Assembly (NCBI GenBank): GCA_903847385.1
Contig: CAINDO010000163.1
Coordinates: 1-44,646, forward strand
Source: an uncultured Myxococcales bacterium
Lineage (GTDB): Bacteria; Myxococcota_A; Bradymonadia; UBA7976; UBA1532
Length of the DNA stretch: 44,646 bases
Direction: 5' to 3'
The notes below the pieces were generated by a model. That model was not told the origin of the DNA. It saw only the letters and a list, made by a program, of their open reading frames with translations, and made no database searches. A program made the translations under genes and the position numbers. Position 1 is the stretch's first letter. The number at the start of each line of letters is the position of its first letter. Shown here piece by piece: positions 20,318-29,649 of the stretch.

Positions 20318-21871
20318 TCAGGGCCCCAGCAGCAGCGCCGTGCAGTAGCGGCCCTCGAGCGCGGTCGGCTCCACCGCGGCGAGCTCCTCGGCCGCCCACG
20401 TGAGCAGGAAGTCGATGGTCTGCGGGCGTCGACCGCCCTGTTCGAGCCACTGAGCGCGCGCGGCCTCGCGACCGGCGGGCGACAGGCCCCCCTGGGCGAA
20501 AAGCAGCGCGTGGGCCTCGGCCAGCCGCGGCGCGGGCACGCGGCCGAAATCCGAAAGGCCCAGGAGGCCACGGACGACCTGCGTCAGCACCCAGGCGCAC
20601 AGGCCCGCGTCGTCCGAGCGGCCGCCGGCGGGGAAGTCGACGAGGTCCGCCACGACGTCCGCGAAGGCACGCATCCGCGCCAGGTCCGCGGTGGTCCGCG
20701 GGATGCGGTCGTCCGGCAGGTGCGGGTGACGGTCCGTGAGCGCCTCGACCCAGACCCGCAGCAACGGCTGATCGACGGCGTCCACGGGGCCCCCGGGACC
20801 CGAGAGCAGGCCCCGACGACGCGCGCGACGCGCCGGCTCCGCCGCCTCGAGCATCCGGCCGTAACCGGCGCGGAACACCAACGCCAGCGGCACGTCCGCG
20901 AGCACGTCGGCGTCGGTTCGGGGCGTCGCGCCCTCGGACAGAGCGTCCAGCCCGAGCGAGAGCCCGGCGCGCACGCGCCGGAGCACGTGCTCCTGCGCCG
21001 CCTCGTCCCAGAGGGGGATGCGATCCGCGGAGAGCGCGGTGTTGCACACGTACGCCAGCTCCTGGAGCACCACGGCCCGCGTCTGGGCGTCCAGCGCGGC
21101 AATGCCGGCGTTCAGGCGCTCGTCGGACCTCAGGCTCTGCGCCAGCACCGGGGCCTCGACCCCGCGCGGCACGGCGCGACGGGCGTCCCGGATCTGGTCG
21201 GGACGTGGCGCCGTGTAGAGGCCCAGGGCTTCGATGGGGTCCACGAACCCGAGGTCGGCCATGCGGCCCTGACGCCAGCGCAGCGCGTTCTCCTCGAGCT
21301 CGGAGTTCAGCGCCGCACCGCTGAAGACCAGGAAATTATAGCAGTGGTCCGGGTGCTCGCGCATGAACGCGTCCAGGAACACCTTCACCGGGAGGTCGCG
21401 CTCGGCCGACTCCGGGAACACGATGCACAGCCGCCGATCCTGCGTCAGCACGTGCTCCTCGTCGGGCGCCTCGAACGACTCGGGATCGTCGATGACGTAG
21501 ATCTGGGCGCTCGAGAGGACGATCCAGCTCAGGAGCTGATCGTCGAGGTCGAGCAGGCGCTCGACGAGCACCTCGCGGCCGGAGACCATCAGCGCACGCA
21601 GCCACGGATCGAGGCGCTCGATGTCGAGACGGTCGCCCTGCCAGGCATCGAAGTCGATGAACGCCTGCACCTGCCGCCCGCTGGAGAGCGCCACGATCTC
21701 GGTACAGTCCTCGATGCCGATGCGGCGTACCAGCCGGTACAGCGCCTCGCCGGGCAGCGCCCGGATGCGCGCGGGCGCGTCCGCCGGGCTCAGCAGGTGG
21801 TCGAGCAGCTCCGTCGACGAACGCGTCGACTCCAGCTCCGCCCGCCACGCCACGAGTTCGTCGCGGGTCAT
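20318..21871 (-). CDS. DUF6178 family protein
   Basis: The protein has 517 residues. It fits DUF6178 by its opening acidic helical region (MTRDELVAWRAELESTRSS), the core IEDCTEIVALSSGRQVQAF and DFDAWQGDRLDIERLDPWL, and the later VKVFLDAFMREHPDHCYNFL and WRQGRMADLGFVDPIEALGLY. It is mostly alpha-helical with no signal or membrane segment, so probably cytoplasmic. No catalytic motif is visible. The family occurs mainly in deltaproteobacterial lineages and has no known function. The gene begins 5 bp after the SEC-C gene and ends 1 bp before the DUF1285 gene, so the three are clearly co-transcribed. Confidence 0.72.
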   Translation of the reverse strand: MTRDELVAWRAELESTRSSTELLDHLLSPADAPARIRALPGEALYRLVRRIGIEDCTEIVALSSGRQVQAFIDFDAWQGDRLDIERLDPWLRALMVSGREVLVERLLDLDDQLLSWIVLSSAQIYVIDDPESFEAPDEEHVLTQDRRLCIVFPESAERDLPVKVFLDAFMREHPDHCYNFLVFSGAALNSELEENALRWRQGRMADLGFVDPIEALGLYTAPRPDQIRDARRAVPRGVEAPVLAQSLRSDERLNAGIAALDAQTRAVVLQELAYVCNTALSADRIPLWDEAAQEHVLRRVRAGLSLGLDALSEGATPRTDADVLADVPLALVFRAGYGRMLEAAEPARRARRRGLLSGPGGPVDAVDQPLLRVWVEALTDRHPHLPDDRIPRTTADLARMRAFADVVADLVDFPAGGRSDDAGLCAWVLTQVVRGLLGLSDFGRVPAPRLAEAHALLFAQGGLSPAGREAARAQWLEQGGRRPQTIDFLLTWAAEELAAVEPTALEGRYCTALLLGP

Positions 21872-21876
21872 GGCGC

Positions 21877-22617
<741 letters not shown>

Positions 22618-22657
22618 GGGGGCACCTCCGGGGCCGGCGCGCGGCCCGGCAATGGGG

Positions 22658-23278
22658 TCAGAACTGGTAGGTGACGGCGAGGCCGTAGCGCTGGAACTCG
22701 TCGCGCAGGCGGGCCTCGAGCGAGAGCCGCAGGTGCTCGACGATGTCGACGCCCGTGCTCGCGGAGCCCATGAAGCCGCTCTCGAGGTCCGACGACGCGC
22801 CGTCGGCGTCGTTGTAGTCGAACGCGACGCCCAGCCCGAGCGCGATGTAGAGCTGCCGCCGGCCCTCGATGGCGAAGTGGTGAGACGCCACGATCGTCGG
22901 GTCGACGCCGAGGACGAAGATGCCCTCGGTCTTGACGATCGAGACGTCCGCGAGCACCGCGGCGTCGATGAAGCCGGTGTCCTCGGTCCGGATGAAGCGG
23001 AACCGGGGCGTGCCCTGGACCTCGAAGCCGTTGTCCTCGCGGGCCCCGAGCTTCAAGCCGCCGATGAATCCGAGGCGCACGGTCAGATCGAGGTCGTCGA
23101 TCAGGCCGAGCCGCCCGAGGGCGAAGGCCGAGACGAGCTGGTCACCGCCGGCGACGCCGCCGCCGGCCTCGAACTTGCCGGGCTCCTGCGGGATGGCGTG
23201 GTCGAAGCCGGGCATGGTCACGGCCGCGGCGGGGGCCGCCATCAGAAGGGTGCCGAAAAATGCTGAAAAAACGCGCAC
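22658..23278 (-). CDS. Small outer-membrane beta-barrel protein
   Basis: The protein has 206 residues from GTG 23278. The signal peptide RVFSAFFGTLLMAAPAAA is followed by alternating strands (FALGRLGLIDDLDLTVRLGF, LYIALGLGVAFDYNDAD, LRLSLEARLRDEFQRYGLAV) ending in Tyr-Gln-Phe. A C-terminal Phe is the recognition signal for beta-barrel assembly. About eight strands can be drawn, as in small OmpW/OmpX-like porins, but no family is assigned. GAGG upstream of the GTG may be the ribosome binding site. It lies 64 bp downstream of the 64-aa protein gene on the same strand. Confidence 0.75.
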   Translation of the reverse strand: MRVFSAFFGTLLMAAPAAAVTMPGFDHAIPQEPGKFEAGGGVAGGDQLVSAFALGRLGLIDDLDLTVRLGFIGGLKLGAREDNGFEVQGTPRFRFIRTEDTGFIDAAVLADVSIVKTEGIFVLGVDPTIVASHHFAIEGRRQLYIALGLGVAFDYNDADGASSDLESGFMGSASTGVDIVEHLRLSLEARLRDEFQRYGLAVTYQF

Positions 23279-23342
23279 GTGGACAGCCTCGCTGAGCAAG
23301 GCCGCGGAACCTATCAGGTTCCCCGGGACGAGACAAGGCCGC

Positions 23343-23537
23343 TCAGGCGGCCGTGCGCTGGTCCGGATGCGCCGGGTAGAAGGTGATGCACACCTGTCCA
23401 CCGCTCTGGCTGCCGCGACACTGCGCGAAGAACTGCGCCAGGCTCAGGCCCAGATCCGGGTGGTTCTGGTACCAGTAGTTCAGCGCACGGCGCTTGGCCT
23501 CTTGGGCGTTCCGCCCCTGAAACTCGATCCGCTGCAT
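23343..23537 (-). CDS. Small 64-residue protein of unknown function
   Basis: The sequence starts MQRIEFQGRNAQEAKRRALN and includes YWYQNHPDLGLSLAQFF and CRGSQSGG. The strand-helix opening (IEFQGRNAQEAKRRAL) recalls the start of Jag_N/FlhF-type small domains, but the rest does not, so this is not an assignment. AAGGGGA lies seven bases before the ATG, supporting translation. No signal or membrane segment. It lies upstream of the small barrel gene and may share its transcript. Confidence 0.6.
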   Translation of the reverse strand: MQRIEFQGRNAQEAKRRALNYWYQNHPDLGLSLAQFFAQCRGSQSGGQVCITFYPAHPDQRTAA

Positions 23538-23838
23538 GGTCTTTCCCCTTGCACACTGAAAAATTCGTGGTGCCGGGAGGGGAAGCGGCGGAACCCCGGG
23601 GCGGTCGACCGACCGACCGCGGGAGGGCGGTCAGCGGGTCGGCATGGCCTCCGGGAGTTGCGAGCCGACGGGCCCCCTCCCGATGCGTGTACTGCCTGAA
23701 CCCATTCTTTTCCTGACCAGGCACACCGGCCTGGGTGCTCTCTTGGTACGGCAGATTCGCGGTTCTTGTCAACCCGTGGCGCGCCCGCGAGACTGCGTGC
23801 GACGCGGGAGCGGCTCCCGCATGTTCAGGAGCGTCTCC
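23538..23838. other. Divergent intergenic region with a short inverted repeat
   Basis: This spacer of about 300 bp separates the leftward 64-aa gene from the rightward DUF3052 gene. It contains GCGGTCGACCGACCGACCGC at 23601-23620, a 6-bp inverted repeat (GCGGTC/GACCGC) around a GACC tandem that could be an operator. The DUF3052 frame is open back to 23644, so a longer N-terminus cannot be excluded, but that part has no protein-like features. No clear -35/-10 pair was recognised. Confidence 0.3.
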
Positions 23839-24264
23839 GTGCCCAGGTCTTCAGACACCCCCCTCGCCGAAAAGCTCGGACTCAAGGCGGGCGCCCGGCT
23901 CATGCTGGCCGGCGAGATCCCCCCCGGCTTCATTCAGTCGCTGGCGCCGATGCCGGCAGGCGTCACGCCGCTCCGTTGGCCCGACGACCACACCACGGGC
24001 CCGGCGGACGTGATCGTCTACTTCACCCGAAAGCGCTCGGCGCTGGTGCAGGACCTGATCGGCCTCACGGCGGCGATGACGCCGGCCGGCGGCCTCTGGG
24101 TGGCCTGGCCCAAGCGCATCTCGAAGGTCCAGACGGACATGACCGAGGATCTCATCCGCGAGATCGCGCTGCCCATCGGCGTGGTGGACAACAAGGTTTG
24201 TGCGCTGGACGAGACCTGGGCCGGCCTGCGCCTGGTCTGGCGGAAGTCCAACCGGCCGAAGTAG
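23839..24264 (+). CDS. DUF3052 family protein
   Basis: The protein has 141 residues and fits DUF3052: AEKLGLKAGARLMLAGEIPP, then PADVIVYFTRKRSALVQDL, then GGLWVAWPKRISKVQTDM, TEDLIREIALPIGVVDNKV and CALDETWAGLRLVWRK. The family is small, cytoplasmic and of unknown function; the Rossmann-like alternation and GLWVAWPK step recall methyltransferase-like folds without a cofactor motif. GTG 23839 is preferred because AGGAG lies seven bases upstream; ATG 23821 in the same frame is the alternative. It converges on the CAP-like lipoprotein gene with 6 bp between stops. Confidence 0.85.
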   Translation: MPRSSDTPLAEKLGLKAGARLMLAGEIPPGFIQSLAPMPAGVTPLRWPDDHTTGPADVIVYFTRKRSALVQDLIGLTAAMTPAGGLWVAWPKRISKVQTDMTEDLIREIALPIGVVDNKVCALDETWAGLRLVWRKSNRPK

Positions 24265-24270
24265 GCCGCG

Positions 24271-25908
24271 TCAGGGCTTGGGCACCTGGTCGGCGACGAC
24301 GTAGACCAGCACGACCTGGGGCTGCGCGTGGCCGGGCAGGGGGCCGGCGGCCACGCCGACACCGAGGGCCCGCATGTCCTTGGCGAGCAGTCCCTGCTCT
24401 GCGACGAGCGCCGTGGGATCGAAGGCGACCTGCGTCGCACCGCCCGCGCCGAAGGCCGAGACGCCCACCTGGCGCTGCATCAACTGCTTCCCCGCGGCGT
24501 CGACGAGACCCTCCCACCGCACCCGACCGGCGAGCGCGTCGTCCGCGAGCTGCTGGGCCACCGCCGACAGGGGCGCCGCGTCCGCGAGGGGGGCGAGGCC
24601 GGTCGTCTTGCGGCGTCCGTTGACCGCGGTCAGGACCGCGGCCCGGGCGTCGGCGGCCTCCGGCGCTCGGAACTTCTGCAGCGAGACGACGACGACGTCC
24701 TGCCCCGGCGCCCCGCCGAAGGGTCGCACACCGAAGGCGAGGTGCGTGTCGTCGGCGGCGAAGAGCGCGCGCCGGCCCAGGGGCGTGGCGGCGAGCGCGG
24801 TGATGGCCTCGCCGATGGTCACGCCCGCCGTGAACGTGTAGCGCAGCCGGCCGAAGGGCCATCCCCGGTCGTCCACCAGCCCGACGGGCGCCGTCGTGGC
24901 GGAGCCGGCGGCGATGGCGTCCAGCCAAGGGTCGAGGACCTCGGGACCGCGGGACAGAGGCGCCAGCGGAGGCAGCCCGACGGCCTTGCGCTCGACGTTC
25001 GCCGCGCCGAGCAGGGCGGCCTCTTGCGCCGGGCGGCCCGGGTTGGCCATGGGCGTCGCCGGAGGCGCATAGGCGGCGGCCGGCGCTTCGGTGGAGACGC
25101 GCAACACACCCAACGAGCGCAGAAAGGGCCCGTCCGCCCGGACCAGCTCGTAGACCGCGGTCGCGGCGGTCTCGAGCGGGGGCAGGTCGGCTTCGAAGCG
25201 CCCGTCCGGACCCACGACGACGGGCTGCTCCGTGGCCTCGCGCGCGCCGCTCGCTGCGTACAGCCAGAGCCCGCCCGAACCGGCCCCGATGCGCTGACCC
25301 GTCAGGCGCAGCGGCGTCCCGGGCGCGGCGCGGCGCGGCAGCGGCTCGAGCACGAAGCCCTGCGGCGGTGTCGCGACGGCGACCGTCACCGCACCACCGG
25401 GGTGGGCGACGGCACCGAGCGCGCACGGTCGTGCCCGCTGCTCGGCGGGGGCCCTCTCGAGCTGCGCGCGCGCCGCCTCGAGGCTGGGCGCGGTGAAGGC
25501 GAACACGTCCGGCGGCGAGGCCCAGAGACCACAGTGCTCGGCGAGCGCGGCGACGGTGCCGGGGCCGGGATCCGCGCGATCGCCGGCGAAGCGGATCGCA
25601 TACTCCCGGGCGGTGCAGGCCAGCGCCGCCGAGCCCGCCGCCGAGGGCGACCAGACCGGGCGCAGCGAGGTCTCCTCCAGGGTCGGCGGCAGGGGCGTCG
25701 CGGCACCATAGTCCGCGAGGCCGGGCGTGCCGAACGTGCCCGGGGGCGGGAACGCGTCCGGGGGCGGCGCCGGGGCCGTCGGCGGCGCCGGCGGGAGCGT
25801 CGCGACGACGGGCGGGGCGGCGCCACCACAGGCCAACAGGCCGGTCGCCGACACGAGCAGGGAGAGCGCGGGTCGCGGCGCGGGACGTCGGGGCGGGTGC
25901 AGGCGCAT
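24271..25908 (-). CDS. Lipoprotein with tandem CAP/SCP-like domains
   Basis: The protein has 545 residues. Basic signal and lipobox LLAC place the lipidated Cys at C27, followed by a Pro/Ala-rich linker to about residue 55. The central part (about 75-280) is beta-rich with no recognised domain. Two C-terminal units, about 285-420 and 420-545, each begin with a CAP-like helix (LLGAANVERKAVGLPPLAPL and LTAVNGRRKTTGLAPLADA) and contain later DTHLAFGV or DMRALGVGV strands as in YkwD-type CAP proteins. The CAP-site His residues are not obvious in either unit, so they may be structural. It is on the outer or inner membrane, presumably periplasm-facing. It is transcribed divergently from the fadN-like gene. 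Confidence 0.7.
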   Translation of the reverse strand: MRLHPPRRPAPRPALSLLVSATGLLACGGAAPPVVATLPPAPPTAPAPPPDAFPPPGTFGTPGLADYGAATPLPPTLEETSLRPVWSPSAAGSAALACTAREYAIRFAGDRADPGPGTVAALAEHCGLWASPPDVFAFTAPSLEAARAQLERAPAEQRARPCALGAVAHPGGAVTVAVATPPQGFVLEPLPRRAAPGTPLRLTGQRIGAGSGGLWLYAASGAREATEQPVVVGPDGRFEADLPPLETAATAVYELVRADGPFLRSLGVLRVSTEAPAAAYAPPATPMANPGRPAQEAALLGAANVERKAVGLPPLAPLSRGPEVLDPWLDAIAAGSATTAPVGLVDDRGWPFGRLRYTFTAGVTIGEAITALAATPLGRRALFAADDTHLAFGVRPFGGAPGQDVVVVSLQKFRAPEAADARAAVLTAVNGRRKTTGLAPLADAAPLSAVAQQLADDALAGRVRWEGLVDAAGKQLMQRQVGVSAFGAGGATQVAFDPTALVAEQGLLAKDMRALGVGVAAGPLPGHAQPQVVLVYVVADQVPKP

Positions 25909-26070
25909 CGGACTCGTTTCGTTCACGATTCGGGCGAATTTTCGAGGTCGGCGCGATGTTGCCACGAATCGTCGCCGCAGCCCACGGCGCCGAATGACGC
26001 ACCGCGCCACAATCCACTTCACACCGGCCCCACAAGCGCGCTAAACCCCTCGCGCCCGGTAGCGCCCGCT

Positions 26071-26082
26071 CCCCGCGCGGGG
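26071..26082. other. CCCCGCGCGGGG palindrome in the fadN-like leader
   Basis: A perfect 12-bp palindrome lies 40 bp before the fadN-like ATG, in the 214-bp spacer divergent from the CAP-like lipoprotein. It could be an operator or an RNA hairpin, but GC-rich DNA makes short palindromes common. No regulator is implied. Confidence 0.2.
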
Positions 26083-26122
26083 CCGTCTCCGGACGCCTTT
26101 TCAATGCAAGGAGTCATCGACG

Positions 26123-28492
26123 ATGCAGTCCGTAGACAAGGGATTGCCGATTCGCCGGGCCGCCGTGCTCGGCGCCGGGGTGATGGGGCGCGGCATCGCG
26201 GCGCACCTCGCCGGTGCCGGGATCGAGGTCCTGCTGCTCGACATCGTTCCGCCGGGCGCCGAGGGCGCTGCGCGCAATGCGTTCGCCGAGAACGGCCTCA
26301 AGGCGGCGGTGAACAACAAACCCGCCTTGTTCTTCGACAAGGAGGACGCCGGTCTCGTCCGCACGGGCAACTTCGAGGACGACCTCGCCAAGGTCGCCGA
26401 GGTGGACTGGATCGTCGAGGTCGTCAAGGAAGACATCAAGGTCAAGAAGTCGCTCTTCGAGAAGCTCGACACCCTGCGCAAGCCGGGCACGCTGATCTCG
26501 TCGAACACCAGCGGCATTCCCCTCGCGGCGCTCATCGAGGGCCGTTCGGAGGACTTCCGCCGCAACTTCATCATCACGCACTTCTTCAACCCGGTGCGTT
26601 ACCTGAAGCTGCTCGAGGTCGTCTCCGGCCCCGAGACCGCGACTGGCCTGCAGCAGCGCTTCGAGGCCTTCGCCCGCACGCAGCTCGGCAAGGGTGTGGT
26701 CATCGCCAAGGACTCGCCGGCCTTCGTGGCGAACCGGATCGGCACGTTCGGGCTGATGTACACCGTGCACAAGATGCTCGAGCTCGGGCACTCCCCCGAG
26801 ATGGTCGACCTCGTGTTCGGTGAGCCCATGGGCCGCCCCAAGTCCGCCGTCTTCCGCACGGCGGACGTCGTCGGCCTCGACACGCTCCTGATGGTCGCCG
26901 ACAACCTGTACGCCGCGCTGACGACCGATCCGATGCGCGATGCGTTCAAGGTGCCGGCGTTCCTGCGCACGCTCGTCGAGCGCAATCAGCTCGGCGACAA
27001 GACCAAGGGCGGCTGCTACAAGAAGACGACCGACGGCCTTCAGACCTTCGATCCCGTCACGCTCGAGTACCGCCCGCAGGTGAAGTCGAAGTTCGACTCC
27101 ATCCGCTCCGTCAAGGAGGTCGAGGATCCGGCCGAGCGCGTGAAGCGCATCGTCTGGGCCCAGGACGACGCCGCGAAGTTCGCCTGGAACTGCACCGCGC
27201 AGACCCTGGTGTACGCGGCCAATCGGCTCGGCGAGGTCGCCGACGACCTGGTGCAGATCGACAACGCCCTGAAGTGGGGTTTCGGTCACGGCATGGGGCC
27301 CTTCGAGACCTGGGACGCCATCGGCGTGCCCGAGAGCGTCGCCCGCATGAAGGAAGAGGGCATCGCCGTGCCCGCCTGGGTCGAGGAGATGCTGGCCAGC
27401 GGCCGCACCCGCTTCTACGAGGGCCCGACGGGCGGCCGCGTGTTCTGGGACGGCCTCAAGGGCAACAAGGCCCCCGAGGTGCTCAGCCCGCGCTTCCGCG
27501 CGCTCCCGGCGACGATCGACAGCCCCGGGCTGGTCGCCAAGAACCCCGGCGCGCGGCTCTGGGACATCGGCGACGGCGTGGCCTGCGTCGAGTTCCGCAC
27601 CAAGATGAACGCGGTGGACGACGACATCATCAAGATGCTCTTCCACGCCGTGGAGACCGCCGAGAAGGACTTCGACGCCCTGGTCATCGCCAACCACGCG
27701 ACGACCGCCTTCAGCGCCGGCGCGAACCTGCTGCTGGTGTACATGGCGGCCCAGCAGAAGGCCTGGGACCAGCTCGGCGCCATGGTCGACCAGTTCCAGG
27801 GCGCGTGCCTCGCGCTGCGCCACAGCCGCATCCCGACGGTGGCGGCCCCGTTCCAGCTCACGCTGGGCGGCGGCGCCGAGATCTGCCTGGGCGCCAACGC
27901 CATCCAGGCCCACGCCGAGCTCTACATGGGCCTCGTCGAGGTCGGCGTCGGCCTCATCCCGGGCGGCGGCGGCACCTTCGCGCTGCTGCACAACGTGATG
28001 GCCAACATGCCGGCGGACGCCGATCCGGTACAGTACACCAAGGACGCCTTCCTGGCGATCGGCATGGCCAAGGTGGGGACAAGTGCAGAAGAAAGCCGCA
28101 AGCTGGGCTTCCTCAAGGCCTCGGACCGCATCACCATGGACCGCGACGAGCTCATCGAGGCGGCCAAGCAGCACGCGCTCGGCCTCGCCCGCAGCGACTT
28201 CCGCGCCCCCAAGGCCCGCACCGTGCGCGCCGCCGGCCGCACCGGCTACGCCACGCTCTACTCGGCCCTCTGGGGCATGCAGCAGAGCCACCAGATCTCC
28301 GAGTACGACCTCCACATCGGCCGGAGCCTGGCCAACATCATGTGCGGCGGCGACGTCGCCACGGGCACCGTGGTCAGCGAGAAGCGCTTCCACGAGCTCG
28401 AGCGCGAGACCTTCCTGTCGCTGTGCGGCGAGACGCGCACGCAGGAGCGCATCCAGTACATGCTCATGAACAACAAGCCGCTGAGGAACTGA
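26123..28492 (+). CDS. fadN: FadN-type 3-hydroxyacyl-CoA dehydrogenase/enoyl-CoA hydratase
   Basis: This bifunctional beta-oxidation enzyme hydrates enoyl-CoA and oxidises 3-hydroxyacyl-CoA with NAD+. It has 789 residues, the length of Bacillus FadN. The N-terminal half is the dehydrogenase: [14 protein letters not shown] with GxGxxG at 17-22, [25 protein letters not shown] and [18 protein letters not shown] [14 protein letters not shown]. The C-terminal half is a crotonase domain with [22 protein letters not shown], and [15 protein letters not shown]. This dehydrogenase-first order is opposite to FadB/FadJ. AAGGAG lies nine bases before the ATG. The thiolase gene follows after 10 bp, so the pair should carry out the last three steps of the cycle. 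An acyl-CoA dehydrogenase is not in the window. Confidence 0.92.
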   Translation: MQSVDKGLPIRRAAVLGAGVMGRGIAAHLAGAGIEVLLLDIVPPGAEGAARNAFAENGLKAAVNNKPALFFDKEDAGLVRTGNFEDDLAKVAEVDWIVEVVKEDIKVKKSLFEKLDTLRKPGTLISSNTSGIPLAALIEGRSEDFRRNFIITHFFNPVRYLKLLEVVSGPETATGLQQRFEAFARTQLGKGVVIAKDSPAFVANRIGTFGLMYTVHKMLELGHSPEMVDLVFGEPMGRPKSAVFRTADVVGLDTLLMVADNLYAALTTDPMRDAFKVPAFLRTLVERNQLGDKTKGGCYKKTTDGLQTFDPVTLEYRPQVKSKFDSIRSVKEVEDPAERVKRIVWAQDDAAKFAWNCTAQTLVYAANRLGEVADDLVQIDNALKWGFGHGMGPFETWDAIGVPESVARMKEEGIAVPAWVEEMLASGRTRFYEGPTGGRVFWDGLKGNKAPEVLSPRFRALPATIDSPGLVAKNPGARLWDIGDGVACVEFRTKMNAVDDDIIKMLFHAVETAEKDFDALVIANHATTAFSAGANLLLVYMAAQQKAWDQLGAMVDQFQGACLALRHSRIPTVAAPFQLTLGGGAEICLGANAIQAHAELYMGLVEVGVGLIPGGGGTFALLHNVMANMPADADPVQYTKDAFLAIGMAKVGTSAEESRKLGFLKASDRITMDRDELIEAAKQHALGLARSDFRAPKARTVRAAGRTGYATLYSALWGMQQSHQISEYDLHIGRSLANIMCGGDVATGTVVSEKRFHELERETFLSLCGETRTQERIQYMLMNNKPLRN

Positions 28493-28502
28493 GGAACAAC
28501 CC

Positions 28503-29645
28503 ATGCAGGAAGTCGTCATCGTCGAAGGCGCGCGCACGCCGTTCGGTCGCGCGCTCAAGGGAAGTTTCCGGCAGACGCGGCCCGAGGATCTGGCGGCCGC
28601 GGCGGTCCGGGCGGCGCTCGCCCGCGCTGGCGTGGACGCCGCGCGCATCGAGGACCTCGCCCTCGGCTGCGCCATGCCCGAGGGCAGCCAGGGCCTGAAC
28701 ATCGCCCGCATCGTCGGCACGCTCTCCGGCCTGCCGGACGAGGTCCCGGCCTACACGGTCAACCGGTTCTGCGCCTCGGGCCTGCAGACGATCGCGGGCG
28801 TCGCGGCCCGCATCGCCGTCGGTGAGATCGACGTCGCCCTCGCGGGCGGCGTGGAGAGCATGACCGCCGTGCCCATGGGCGGTTTCCACCCGCAGCTGCA
28901 CCCCAAGCTCGCGCTCGAGCACCCCGAGGCCTACATCGGCATGGGTGTGACGGCGGAGAACGTGGCGCGCCGCTACGGCGTGGCTCGCGCCGATCAGGAC
29001 GCCTTCGCCGCCCGCAGCCACCAGAAGGCGGCCATCGCGCGCGAGAAGGGCATCTTCAAGGACGAGATCATCCCGTTCCTCGCCGAGATCGACGGCGTGT
29101 CCACGCTGATCGAGCACGACGAGCTCGTCCGCCCCGACACGACGGCCGAGGGCCTCGGCAAGCTGAAGCCCGCCTTCGATCCGCAGGGCACCGTCACCGC
29201 CGGCAACGCCTCGCCGCTGACGGACGGCGCCGCCGCGGTGGTGGTGATGTCGGCGAGCGCCGCCGCGGGCCGCACGGTCCTCGGCAAGTTCCGCCGCTTC
29301 AGCGTCGTGGGCGTCGCGCCGGACATCATGGGCATCGGGCCCGTGCCGGCGATCCGCAAGCTGCTGGCCGACTCGAAGCTGACGGTGGCGGACATCGATC
29401 TCTTCGAGATCAATGAGGCCTTCGCCTCGCAGTCCGTTTACTGCCAGCGCGAGCTGGGCATCCCGGACGAGAAGCTGAACGTGAACGGCGGCGCCATCGC
29501 CATCGGTCACCCCCTCGGCGTCTCGGGCACGCGCCTCACGCTCACGGCGCTCAACGAGCTCAAGCGCCGCGGCGGCCGTTACGCCGTGGTCAGCATGTGC
29601 ATCGGCGGTGGCATGGGCGCCGCCGCGCTGCTCGAGCGCGCGTAA
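28503..29645 (+). CDS. fadA: Acetyl-CoA C-acyltransferase (3-ketoacyl-CoA thiolase)
   Basis: The enzyme cleaves 3-ketoacyl-CoA to acetyl-CoA and a shortened acyl-CoA in the final beta-oxidation step. The protein has 380 residues and thiolase motifs [25 protein letters not shown] with nucleophile C90, [10 protein letters not shown], the NEAFASQ loop, [17 protein letters not shown] with the active-site His, and CIGGGMG with the second catalytic Cys. GAGGA precedes the ATG by a few bases, and it follows the fadN-like gene by 10 bp. The pairing with a FadN-type protein resembles the fadNA arrangement; the biosynthetic acetyl-CoA acetyltransferase role is less likely. It converges on the next lipoprotein gene with 4 bp between stops. 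Confidence 0.93.
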   Translation: MQEVVIVEGARTPFGRALKGSFRQTRPEDLAAAAVRAALARAGVDAARIEDLALGCAMPEGSQGLNIARIVGTLSGLPDEVPAYTVNRFCASGLQTIAGVAARIAVGEIDVALAGGVESMTAVPMGGFHPQLHPKLALEHPEAYIGMGVTAENVARRYGVARADQDAFAARSHQKAAIAREKGIFKDEIIPFLAEIDGVSTLIEHDELVRPDTTAEGLGKLKPAFDPQGTVTAGNASPLTDGAAAVVVMSASAAAGRTVLGKFRRFSVVGVAPDIMGIGPVPAIRKLLADSKLTVADIDLFEINEAFASQSVYCQRELGIPDEKLNVNGGAIAIGHPLGVSGTRLTLTALNELKRRGGRYAVVSMCIGGGMGAAALLERA

Positions 29646-29649
29646 GCGC

